DNA from: CAYVBN01 sp964538565
GTDB lineage: Bacteria > Pseudomonadota > Alphaproteobacteria > Rhizobiales > Xanthobacteraceae
Reading direction: 5' to 3'
Length of the DNA stretch: 12,846 nucleotides
NCBI GenBank assembly: GCA_964538565.1
Contig: CAZIGW010000221.1
Location: 1-12,846, forward strand
Below, piece after piece: positions 1 to 5,506 of the stretch (the stretch's first letter is position 1; every line of letters starts with the position of its first letter). The notes below the pieces were generated by a model that did no database searches, was not told the origin of the DNA, and saw only the letters and a list, made by a program, of their open reading frames with translations. The translations under genes were made by a program, and so were the position numbers.

Positions 1-73
1 GCGCCCCCCCCCCGGGCGGGGGCCCGGGGCGCCGCCCCCGCCGCCGCGCCGTCAAAGGGGGGATGGCGGTGAG
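1..73. other. Extremely GC-rich low-complexity edge
   Basis: This stretch is almost entirely G and C. It has a run of ten C residues at positions 4-13, followed by overlapping GGGCGGGGG / CCCGGGG blocks that can fold on themselves. No convincing coding frame is seen. It lies just downstream of the stop codon of the minus-strand microprotein, so it could hold that gene's 3' hairpin, but there is no T tract in that direction. Homopolymers of this kind are also where assemblies become unreliable, so the exact bases deserve caution. Confidence 0.4.
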
Positions 74-157
74 TCAGTGCAGCCCGCCGAAAGCCCAGAT
101 CAGAAGCAGAATGGGGATGGGAATCCCCAGGAGCCAAAGCAGAAGATAGCGTCCCAT
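74..157 (-). CDS. 27-residue single-pass membrane microprotein
   Basis: This is a complete small reading frame of 27 codons plus TGA. It begins with ATG (MGRYLLLWLLG) and ends with IWAFGGLH. An AGGA ribosome-binding sequence (minus strand of 166-169) lies 8 nt before the ATG. The product is a nearly continuous hydrophobic segment from about residue 4 to residue 22, with a Pro-Ile-Pro kink in the middle and one Arg at the N-terminus. That predicts one inner-membrane helix with an inside-positive start. I believe very similar tiny proteins occur in other rhizobial genomes, but this is from memory. No function is known to me. It is divergent from the AraC-type regulator, with about 200 bp between the two start codons, so the two may share a promoter region. 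Gene callers with a 30-codon minimum would miss it. Confidence 0.6.
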   Translation of the reverse strand: MGRYLLLWLLGIPIPILLLIWAFGGLH

Positions 158-355
158 CGTGGAAATCCTGTCGGAATTGGTGTCAGCCAGGACAACGCGC
201 GACGGGCTCGGAGAGTTTCACCCGTGGCGCTACGGCGCTGGCCTGTCAGCAGCCTCCCGCTTTGCAGCATGGCGGCACCGCGGCACCGCCGCGGCACGGG
301 GATAGCCGGCCGGCCGCGGTTTTCTCCCGTTCCGGGGTGCTCTATCCTGCCGCCG

Positions 356-1249
356 ATGTCCTCCGTCCTGAGCCTGCCGCTCTTTCACCTCTACGGCGAC
401 CCGCCGGACGACCAGGCGTTCGATTTCATCCACATCGAGACGATCAGCTCGCGTTCGTCGATTCACGACTGGACGATCCGCGCGCACCGTCACCGCAATC
501 TCTTCCAGATTCTGCTGATCGAGCGCGGCGGCGGAGAACTGACCTACGAGGCCGCGGCGATCACGTTCTCGGCTCCCGCCGCCGTCCTGCTGCCGGCGAC
601 GGTGGCGCACGGCTTCCGCTTCGAGCCCAAGGTCACCGAAGGTTGGGTGGTCAGCTTCACCGAGGACGTCGCCCAGGCGCTCGGCGAGCCCAGCGGGCAG
701 GCGCTGCATCGGCTGCGGGCGCTCGCCGCCGATCCGATCGTGCCGCTCGCCGGCGAGGCCGAGCTCAGGCGCATCGCCGCGTTCTGCAACGACCTGCACG
801 AGGAACGGTTTCTTGCGCGCGAAGGCTATCGGATCGCCATGCGCGGCTACCTGGCGCTGATCGCCATCGAGGTGGCGCGGCTGGCGGCGAGCCGCGCGCG
901 CACCGGCGCGGTGACGCTGCGCCCGGCCGATCCGATCGTGGAAAGCCTGCGCCGCCTGGTCGAGGAGCATTTCCGCAAGGAACGCCTGCTCGCCTTCTAC
1001 GCCGAGAAGCTGGCGATGACGCCGGACCGCCTCAACGACCATGTCAAGCGCGCGACCGGCGTCACGGCCGGCCACTTGATCCGCCAGCGCGTGCTCACCG
1101 AGGCGAAACGCCAGCTCGTCTTCACCACCGAGGCGATCCACCAGATCGCCTATGATCTCGCCTTCTCCGACCCGTCCCACTTCACCCGCTTCTTCCGCAA
1201 GCAGACCGGGAAGACGCCGCAGGCCTTCCGCGACCAGGGCGGGGGCTGA
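356..1249 (+). CDS. pobR: AraC-family regulator, PobR-like
   Basis: This 297-residue AraC/XylS-type transcription regulator has an N-terminal cupin-like sensing domain (about residues 20-110, including the HDWTIRAHRHRNLFQ stretch). Its C-terminal DNA-binding domain has two helix-turn-helix units: about 211-235 (LLAFYAEKLAMTPDRLNDH) and 257-292 (IHQIAYDLAFSDPSHFTRFF, then the closing GKTPQAFR). The start beginning SLPLFHLYGD matches how PobR-type regulators usually begin. PobR proteins of this class activate the 4-hydroxybenzoate hydroxylase gene pobA in response to 4-hydroxybenzoate, feeding protocatechuate into the pca pathway. The ligand here is inferred, not shown. pobA, normally adjacent, is not in the window. 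The frame stays open 93 codons upstream, but that part (Arg/Pro-rich, no family match) looks like GC-driven noise. No strong ribosome-binding site precedes the chosen ATG, which is the weak point of the start call. Confidence 0.75.
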   Translation: MSSVLSLPLFHLYGDPPDDQAFDFIHIETISSRSSIHDWTIRAHRHRNLFQILLIERGGGELTYEAAAITFSAPAAVLLPATVAHGFRFEPKVTEGWVVSFTEDVAQALGEPSGQALHRLRALAADPIVPLAGEAELRRIAAFCNDLHEERFLAREGYRIAMRGYLALIAIEVARLAASRARTGAVTLRPADPIVESLRRLVEEHFRKERLLAFYAEKLAMTPDRLNDHVKRATGVTAGHLIRQRVLTEAKRQLVFTTEAIHQIAYDLAFSDPSHFTRFFRKQTGKTPQAFRDQGGG

Positions 1250-1333
1250 CGCTGGCTTCTTGTGCGGCGGTTCTCGCAAGAGCGAACCAGAAGATCCTGG
1301 CCAGAAGATTCGGTGGGCAGTCCAACTCCCTTT

Positions 1334-1349
1334 CTCCGCTGTGGCGGAG
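1334..1349 (+). terminator. Short hairpin downstream of the AraC-type gene
   Basis: CTCCGC and GCGGAG form a 6-bp stem with a TGTG loop, about 85 nt after the regulator's stop codon. No T run follows, so this is at best a weak or factor-assisted terminator. It may instead be part of the repeat unit that begins just downstream. Confidence 0.25.
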
Positions 1350-1367
1350 GGTATGCTCGTGCCAGGG

Positions 1368-1414
1368 GTCCCGGGTCCGCAACGTGGCACTTCGCGCCGC
1401 GCTGCGCCCGGGAC
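1368..1414 (+). repeat. Palindromic repeat, copy A (left of GIY-YIG gene)
   Basis: This is an imperfect palindrome whose outer arms GTCCCGGG (1368-1375) and CCCGGGAC (1407-1414) are perfectly complementary. The inner part pairs less well. Its right end, GCGCCCGGGACACGA (1404-1418), recurs exactly, inverted, at 1800-1814 on the other side of the nuclease gene. The sequence type (CCCGGGACACGA next to a GC-rich hairpin) resembles dispersed intergenic repeats of Bradyrhizobium-type genomes, an identification made from memory. It ends about 42 nt before the 3' end of the nuclease gene. Confidence 0.65.
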
Positions 1415-1456
1415 ACGAAAATTCCGTGTGCTGACGGATTTCTGGGTATCGTCTGT

Positions 1457-1756
1457 TCAGAAGGACAATTCGTAAAACAGATCACGCCAGGAAGGATTGC
1501 TTTCTTCGATCAAAGCAATTTTCCATTCCCTTCGCCACCGTTTCAGGCTTCGCTCCCGCGCCCGTGCGTCAAGGATTGAAGCGTATTCCTCGAAGTAGAC
1601 CAAACGGTCCACCCCATACTGACGTGTGAATCCTGGAACGATTTTCGCCTTGTGCTCTCCGACGCGTGGCGAAAGATCGCCGGTCACGCCAACGTAGAGA
1701 GTTCCGTTGCGCTGGCCCGCAAGAATGTAGACAAAGAAAAAGAAGCGGTCGCGCAT
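1457..1756 (-). CDS. GIY-YIG nuclease family protein
   Basis: This 99-residue protein consists of a single GIY-YIG catalytic domain of the small, stand-alone (YhbQ/URI-like) kind. FVYILAGQRNGTLYVGVT (residues 8-25) carries the two signature strands, with the GIY and YIG positions read as VYI and YVG. The expected catalytic Arg lies in DLSPRVGEHK (about residue 31). A Glu in ARERSLKRWRREWK (about 69) fits the metal-binding position. The C-terminal NPSWRDLF is typical of this subfamily. The chosen start gives the normal family length of 95-100 residues. The frame is open 45 codons further upstream, but that part crosses a palindromic repeat and has no family match. No clear ribosome-binding site is seen. 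Members are thought to be structure-specific or single-strand DNA nucleases, but the cellular role of this type is not established. The gene follows pcaC on the same strand, about 200 nt away, and is bracketed by inverted repeats. Confidence 0.85.
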   Translation of the reverse strand: MRDRFFFFVYILAGQRNGTLYVGVTGDLSPRVGEHKAKIVPGFTRQYGVDRLVYFEEYASILDARARERSLKRWRREWKIALIEESNPSWRDLFYELSF

Positions 1757-1799
1757 GTCAGCGGCCAACAGCTCCAATGAGCAGGCCGAACTCTGGTCC

Positions 1800-1850
1800 T
1801 CGTGTCCCGGGCGCGGCGCAGCACGCAGTGGTGCGCCGCAGACCCGGGGC
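1800..1850 (-). repeat. Palindromic repeat, copy B (right of GIY-YIG gene, inverted)
   Basis: This is a strong imperfect hairpin. GTCCCGGG (1804-1811) pairs with CCCGGGGC (1843-1850) with one G-T wobble, then GCGGCGC (1813-1819) pairs perfectly with GCGCCGC (1833-1839). The loop region, around GCACGCAGTGGT, can pair partly. The left end TCGTGTCCCGGGCGC (1800-1814) is the exact inverted copy of 1404-1418. It begins about 44 nt upstream of the nuclease start codon, so the conserved ACACGA ends of both copies point toward the gene. Confidence 0.7.
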
Positions 1851-1955
1851 CCACGGATGTCCGCCCGACAAGTGGTGAGCGAGATCCCCACGAGTGCGAT
1901 GGGAAGATGGCGCAGCCGATTGCGCGACCCCGCCGACCCGCGCGCGACGTTCTGC

Positions 1956-2345
1956 TCACCCCGCTTTCGCGGTCTCGGCGATCACCTGGTTGGCGAGCTT
2001 GAAGGCGTGATTGGCGGCCGGCACGCCGCAATAGAGCGCCTGCTGCATGATGATCTCCTTCACGTCGTCCGGCGTGAAGCCGCCCTCGGCGAGCGCGGCG
2101 CGCACGTGCATGACGAACTCGTCCCACTTGTCGATGGCGATCATCGTGCCGATGACGAGCGTGCGACGCGTGCGCTCGTCCATCTGCGGACGCTGCCAGA
2201 TCTCGCCCCAGGCGACACGCGTGATGAAGTCTTGGAAGTCGCCGGTGAACGGCGTCTTGCTCGCGTTCGCCCGATCGACCCAGGCGTTGCCGAGGATCTT
2301 GCGGCGCTTGGCCATGCCGCGCTCGTAGCGCTCCTTGTCGTCCAT
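1956..2345 (-). CDS. pcaC: 4-carboxymuconolactone decarboxylase
   Basis: PcaC removes CO2 from gamma-carboxymuconolactone to give beta-ketoadipate enol-lactone, the third intermediate after ring cleavage of protocatechuate. The 129-residue product is full length for stand-alone PcaC and has the all-helical AhpD/CMD fold signature. Residues 47-80 (GEIWQRPQMDERTRRTLVIG, then a helix ending in WDEFVMHV) and 96-117 (VKEIIMQQALYCGVPAANHAF) match the family, including the YCGxPAAxxA active-site helix. The start is supported by AGGGAGA on the minus strand at 2352-2358, 6 nt upstream. It is the last of three co-directional pca genes, 28 nt after pcaD, so it is surely co-transcribed. It is not fused to pcaD (no PcaL). 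Confidence 0.95.
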   Translation of the reverse strand: MDDKERYERGMAKRRKILGNAWVDRANASKTPFTGDFQDFITRVAWGEIWQRPQMDERTRRTLVIGTMIAIDKWDEFVMHVRAALAEGGFTPDDVKEIIMQQALYCGVPAANHAFKLANQVIAETAKAG

Positions 2346-2373
2346 GTCCGGTCTCCCTGATCGATGGCCGCGG

Positions 2374-3156
2374 CTATTTCTGCATGAGGAAGCCAAGCAC
2401 CTCGGTGGCGAACGCCGCCGGCTGCTCGACGTTGGAAATGTGGGCGGCTTCGAGCACCGTGAGCGAGGCGCCCGGCACGTGCTTGCGGATGAATTCCGCG
2501 TTCTCGATCGGGGTCGCCTGGTCATAGCGGCCGGCGACGACGAGCGTCGGCGCCTTGATGCGCGCGAGCAGCTCGCGGTGATCCATGTCGCGCACCGCCT
2601 CGCAGCAGCCAATGTAGCCTTCGAGCGGCGTGGCAATCATCATGGCGCGCATCCGCGCCATCGTGTCCGGCGCGCGATCGATGAATTCCTGCGTGAACCA
2701 GCGTCGCAGCCCGGCGTCGGCGATCGCTTCCACGCCGCCCTTGCGCACCGCCGCGATGCGTTCGTCCCAGCCGGTCTTCACCGGGTAGTAGCAGGCGGTG
2801 TTGGCGAGCACGAGCCGCTCGATGCGGTCGGGCGCATTGGCGCCGAGCCACTGGCCGACCATGCCGCCCATCGACAGTCCGCACCAATGGACCTTCTGGA
2901 TGCCGAGGCCGTTCATCACCGCGAGCGCATCGCGCCCGAGCTGCTCCATCGTGTAGGGCGGCTTGCTCACGCCCGAGCGGCCGTGGCCGCGCCGGTCGTA
3001 GCGCACGAGGCGAAAGTGGCGCGTGAACGCCTGCACCTGCGGGTCCCACATGGAGAGATCGGTGCCGAGCGAGTTCGACAGCATCAGCACCGGGGCGCTC
3101 TTGGGGCCCTCGACCGCGACGTGAATCGGGCATCCGTCGGATTCGATCATCGGCAT
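2374..3156 (-). CDS. pcaD: 3-oxoadipate enol-lactonase
   Basis: PcaD hydrolyses beta-ketoadipate enol-lactone to beta-ketoadipate in the cytoplasm. The 260-residue product is a complete alpha/beta hydrolase. The oxyanion-hole region is SNSLGTD (27-33). The nucleophile Ser95 lies in the elbow GLSMGG (93-98), the acid Asp212 in GRYDQATP, and His239 in EAAHISN. The YDRRGHGRSG motif (53-62) is typical of the family. The start ATG has a clear AGGAGA (minus strand of 3163-3168) 6 nt away. A second ATG two codons later is possible but worse placed. It lies 34 nt after pcaB and 28 nt before pcaC, forming one operon with them. Confidence 0.95.
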   Translation of the reverse strand: MPMIESDGCPIHVAVEGPKSAPVLMLSNSLGTDLSMWDPQVQAFTRHFRLVRYDRRGHGRSGVSKPPYTMEQLGRDALAVMNGLGIQKVHWCGLSMGGMVGQWLGANAPDRIERLVLANTACYYPVKTGWDERIAAVRKGGVEAIADAGLRRWFTQEFIDRAPDTMARMRAMMIATPLEGYIGCCEAVRDMDHRELLARIKAPTLVVAGRYDQATPIENAEFIRKHVPGASLTVLEAAHISNVEQPAAFATEVLGFLMQK

Positions 3157-3190
3157 CCGTGTTCTCCTGAAAAAATCCAGTCGACCGCGC

Positions 3191-4564
3191 TCATGCGTCG
3201 CTCCGGCCGTCCCGGGCCGCGGCGAGCAGCCGGTCGATGAAATCCTGCGAGACGCCCTGATAGGAGAGCGGCTCGAACAGCCGTGCAACCTCATCGGGCG
3301 AAAGCTCGGCGGTGACGCGCCCATCCTCGCACAGCACGTCGCGCAGGTGCCGTTTCTGCGCGGAGGCCGCGCGCGCCGCCTCCTCGATGATCCTGTGCGC
3401 CTGCTGCTTGCCTAGCCTGGCGCCGAGCGCGGTCGAGATCGCTTCCGCCATCACCTGTCCGCGCGTGAGATCGAGATTGGCACGCATGCGCCCTGCGTCG
3501 ACCTCCAGGCCTTCGGCGATGTCGACGATGGCGCCGAGCGCCGCGGAGGCGACAAGGAGCAGCGAGGGCACCGTCGGCCATTCCGACTGCCACGCGCCCG
3601 TTGCGCGCTCGTGATCCTGGACCTGCGCGGCGAGGAGCGTCGCCGTGAGCTGCGGGGCGATCGCCGCCGCCGCGCTCGCGGCCGCCGCCGCTGTCGGGTT
3701 GCGCTTCTGCGGCATGGTGGAGGAGCCGCCGCGACCGGGCGCCGCCGGCTCGAAGGCCTCGCCGACGTCGGTCTGCATCATCAACGTGATGTCGCGGGCG
3801 ATCTTGCCGCAGGTGCCGCACAGGATGGCGAGCACGCCCGCCACCTCGGCGAGGCGGTCGCGATGGCTGTGCCACGGCGCTTCCGGCAGGGGGAGTTCGA
3901 GGAGTTCGGCAAGGCGCGCGGAAACCTCGAGACCGCGGTCACCGAGCGCCGCGAGCGTCCCGGCGGCGCCGCCGAACTGCAACGCCAGCGCCTCCGCGCG
4001 TGCGCGCCGCAGGCGCGCGCGCGTGCGGGCGAGGGCGGCGGCGTAGCCGGCGAGCTTGAGGCCGAACGGCATCGGCAGCGCATGCTGAAGCCAGGTTCGC
4101 GCCGCCATCGGCGTCCCGCGATGCGCCTCGGCGAGCCTCGCGAAGGCAACGACGGTGCGGTCGAGATCGGACAGCAGCGCGTCGATGCCGGCGCGCAATT
4201 CGAGCACGAGGGCGGTGTCGATGACGTCCTGGCTGGTCGCGCCCCAGTGCACCCAGCGCGCCGCCTGTGGATCGGACCTGGTGACCTCGGCGGTGAGCGC
4301 CTTCACCAGCGGGATGAGGATATTGCTGGCGAGCGGCGCGGCGGCCGCGATCGCCGCGATGTCGAAGCGCTCGGCGCGGCATGCCTGCGCGATCGGTCCG
4401 ACCGCCGCGCCCGGGATGACGCCGACATCCGCCTCGGCGCGGGCGAGCATCGCCTCGAAGTCGAGCATGCGCTGCAGCCGCGCCCGGTCGCCGACGATCT
4501 CCCGCATGGCGGCGGTCGCGAAAAGCGGGGTCAGCAGCGAGGCGGAAAGAAAGGGCTCTGTCAT
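3191..4564 (-). CDS. pcaB: 3-carboxy-cis,cis-muconate cycloisomerase
   Basis: PcaB lactonises 3-carboxy-cis,cis-muconate, the product of protocatechuate 3,4-dioxygenase, to gamma-carboxymuconolactone. The 457-residue protein belongs to the fumarase/aspartase/argininosuccinate lyase superfamily. It has VHWGATSQDVIDTA (105-118), RTWLQHALPMPFGLK (156-170) and the superfamily signature GSSTMPQKRNP (280-290), whose flexible loop holds the catalytic serine. The length is normal for PcaB. It is the first gene of the minus-strand pcaBDC run. The ATG beginning MTEPFLSASLLTPLF is in the right place for the family, but no good ribosome-binding site precedes it. Transcription should start in the region shared with coxG. 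Confidence 0.95.
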   Translation of the reverse strand: MTEPFLSASLLTPLFATAAMREIVGDRARLQRMLDFEAMLARAEADVGVIPGAAVGPIAQACRAERFDIAAIAAAAPLASNILIPLVKALTAEVTRSDPQAARWVHWGATSQDVIDTALVLELRAGIDALLSDLDRTVVAFARLAEAHRGTPMAARTWLQHALPMPFGLKLAGYAAALARTRARLRRARAEALALQFGGAAGTLAALGDRGLEVSARLAELLELPLPEAPWHSHRDRLAEVAGVLAILCGTCGKIARDITLMMQTDVGEAFEPAAPGRGGSSTMPQKRNPTAAAAASAAAAIAPQLTATLLAAQVQDHERATGAWQSEWPTVPSLLLVASAALGAIVDIAEGLEVDAGRMRANLDLTRGQVMAEAISTALGARLGKQQAHRIIEEAARAASAQKRHLRDVLCEDGRVTAELSPDEVARLFEPLSYQGVSQDFIDRLLAAARDGRSDA

Positions 4565-4593
4565 GGTCGGCCGGCCAGTGGCAGACGTTTAGA

Positions 4594-4637
4594 GCGCGAT
4601 CCGCAAAAGTGGAAGCCGGTTTTGTGTCCGATCGCGC
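4594..4637 (+). repeat. 44-bp structured repeat, copy 1
   Basis: The unit starts GCGCGATC and ends GATCGCGC, a perfect 8-bp terminal inverted repeat. Inside, CGCAAAA pairs with TTTTGTG (one G-T pair) across the AGTGGAAGCCGG core, so the transcript would fold into a bulged hairpin. A second copy begins 60 nt further on, with 39 of 44 positions identical. The core AAAAGTGGAAGCCGGTTTT is of the type found in many dispersed rhizobial intergenic repeats (recognised from memory). It lies 30 nt upstream of the pcaB start codon and could be in the pcaB leader. Confidence 0.7.
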
Positions 4638-4653
4638 GTCCCGAGCTTGAATT

Positions 4654-4697
4654 GCGCGATCGGCAAAAGTGGGAGCCGGTCTTGCGTCCGGTCGCGC
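4654..4697 (+). repeat. 44-bp structured repeat, copy 2
   Basis: This is the direct copy of the unit at 4594-4637, after a 16-nt spacer. Five substitutions separate the copies, four of them transitions. One lies in the right terminal arm, which reads GGTCGCGC, so the end pairing is one base short of perfect. The two copies are in the same orientation, in contrast to the inverted pair around the GIY-YIG gene. Confidence 0.7.
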
Positions 4698-4803
4698 CTC
4701 AGGCCGGAACTGGCGCGCTCGTCCGGGATGACGGCTCATCCGCTCGGCCCGGTTGGCCACCATCGGAACCGCCGCGCTGCCCGCGATCGGCCGCAGCTCT
4801 GCT

Positions 4804-4819
4804 CCAGACGATCGTCTGG
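4804..4819. promoter_or_regulatory. Perfect 16-bp palindrome, candidate operator
   Basis: CCAGACGATCGTCTGG is perfectly self-complementary with no spacer. It is centred about 108 bp upstream of the coxG ATG and about 247 bp upstream of the pcaB ATG. Its length and two-fold symmetry fit the site of a dimeric regulator such as a TetR- or GntR-type protein. It does not look like the ATAAC-N6-GGTTAA type site of PcaQ. The regulator is unknown. Confidence 0.4.
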
Positions 4820-4919
4820 TCTTACGCAGCGGGCTTTGCACAGCGGCGGGAAGGCGCTAATTCGTAGTCGGCGACCGGCGGATGGCCGGATTTCATGACG
4901 TTTCGATGGAGCAGGCGCG

Positions 4920-5378
4920 ATGGCAATGACGATGTCGGGTGAAGTTCAGCTCGGAGCCACCCGGGAAGAGGTGTGGACCAAGCTCAATGATCCCGAGGTG
5001 CTCAAGGGGTGCATTCCTGGCTGCGAGCAGCTCGACAAGCTCTCCGACACGGAGTTCCAGGCGGTCGCCACCACCAAGATCGGGCCGGTGAAAGCCAGGT
5101 TCAAAGGCAAGGTTCGCCTGAGCGATCTCGACCCGCCGAACGGCTACAAGATCTCCGGCGAAGGCGAAGGCGGCGTGGCGGGCTTCGCCAAGGGCGGCGC
5201 GGTGGTCGTGTTGACCCCGAAGGACGGCGGCACGCTCCTGACCTACAACGTCGAGGCGCAGATCGGCGGCAAGCTTGCCCAGCTCGGCCAGCGACTGGTG
5301 GCCGGAGCGGCCAAGAAGATGGCCGACGATTTTTTCACGAAGTTCGCGGCGGCCGTGAATCCGCCGCCGGCGGCGTGA
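4920..5378 (+). CDS. coxG: CoxG-type SRPBCC protein (CO dehydrogenase subunit G family)
   Basis: CoxG proteins are START/SRPBCC-fold accessory proteins of CO dehydrogenases and related molybdenum hydroxylases. They are linked to membrane attachment of the enzyme and, in mycobacteria, to quinone handling. This 152-residue protein shows the family pattern: MSGEVQLGATREEVW at the start, LNDPEVLKGCIPGCEQL (22-38), KIGPVKARFKGKV (53-65), then YNVEAQIGGKLAQLGQRL and a final helix VAGAAKKMADDFFTKF. Some CoxG proteins carry a C-terminal tail that attaches them to the membrane. This one ends in a short AAAVNPPPAA. GGAG at 4908-4911 sits 8 nt before the ATG; an ATG two codons later is the alternative. 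It stands apart from coxSLM, with an oppositely oriented gene in between. Confidence 0.9.
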   Translation: MAMTMSGEVQLGATREEVWTKLNDPEVLKGCIPGCEQLDKLSDTEFQAVATTKIGPVKARFKGKVRLSDLDPPNGYKISGEGEGGVAGFAKGGAVVVLTPKDGGTLLTYNVEAQIGGKLAQLGQRLVAGAAKKMADDFFTKFAAAVNPPPAA

Positions 5379-5398
5379 GGCCCGCCGCGAGGCGGGCC
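5379..5398 (+). terminator. Hairpin directly after coxG
   Basis: GGCCCGCC and GGCGGGCC form a perfect 8-bp stem closed by a GCGA tetraloop (GNRA type). It starts at the base following the coxG stop codon. There is no T tract after it on the plus strand. It could stabilise the 3' end of the coxG message or terminate weakly; the convergent gene ends about 110 nt further on. Confidence 0.5.
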
Positions 5399-5412
5399 GC
5401 GCCGACAGTTCG

Positions 5413-5440
5413 ACGTTCCGATTTGAGGGAAACGGAACGT
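5413..5440. terminator. Second hairpin between the convergent genes
   Basis: ACGTTCCG (5413-5420) and CGGAACGT (5433-5440) are perfect inverted copies around a 12-nt A-rich loop. The position, between the 3' ends of coxG and the BA14K-like gene, suits a bidirectional terminator. Neither side has a clear run of T residues. Confidence 0.35.
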
Positions 5441-5462
5441 GCTCCGGATTCCATATTTGGTC

Positions 5463-5506
5463 GCGTTTTCTGCGGCGAACCGGTATCGGCTGCGCCGGAG
5501 GATGCG
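5463..5506. repeat. Possible degenerate rhizobial intergenic repeat
   Basis: The stretch starting GCGTTTTC, with a central GCGAACCGGTATC, resembles a dispersed repeat seen in rhizobial genomes (from memory) that has the same core and ends in a complementary GAAAACGC. Here the right arm no longer pairs well, so the copy would be decayed. It runs up to the stop codon of the BA14K-like gene. Confidence 0.3.

Larger units (their letters stand above)
4565..4919. other. Divergent pcaB/coxG intergenic region
   Basis: This 355-nt gap must contain the promoters of both pcaB (minus) and coxG (plus). It holds two tandem 44-bp structured repeats on the pcaB side and a perfect 16-bp palindrome nearer coxG, listed separately. 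No convincing sigma-70 hexamer pair is seen, and no protein is supported here. Confidence 0.5.

Noticed and set aside
1..60. The GC-rich edge as a functional terminator or phase-variable tract.
   Set aside because: A ten-C run and overlapping G/C blocks at the very edge of the window cannot be told apart from low-complexity sequence or assembly error, and no gene is known to depend on it.
77..355. N-terminal extension of the AraC-type regulator to give 390 residues.
   Set aside because: The added 93 residues have no family similarity and overlap the microprotein on the other strand. Starting at MSSVLSLPLFHLYGD gives the normal PobR-like length.
1757..1891. Extension of the GIY-YIG protein by 45 residues.
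   Set aside because: The extension runs through the palindromic repeat and is Pro/Arg/Gly-rich. The family length is reached from the ATG at 1756.
2346..2636. Extension of the pcaC frame into pcaD by about 97 codons.
   Set aside because: The extra part is Arg/Ser-rich out-of-frame pcaD sequence. AGGGAGA at 2352-2358 defines the ATG at 2345.
4594..4697. The tandem 44-bp repeats as a small CRISPR array.
   Set aside because: There are only two units with a 16-nt spacer, the units are diverged, the terminal pairing differs, and there is no leader or cas gene. They fit an intergenic structured repeat.
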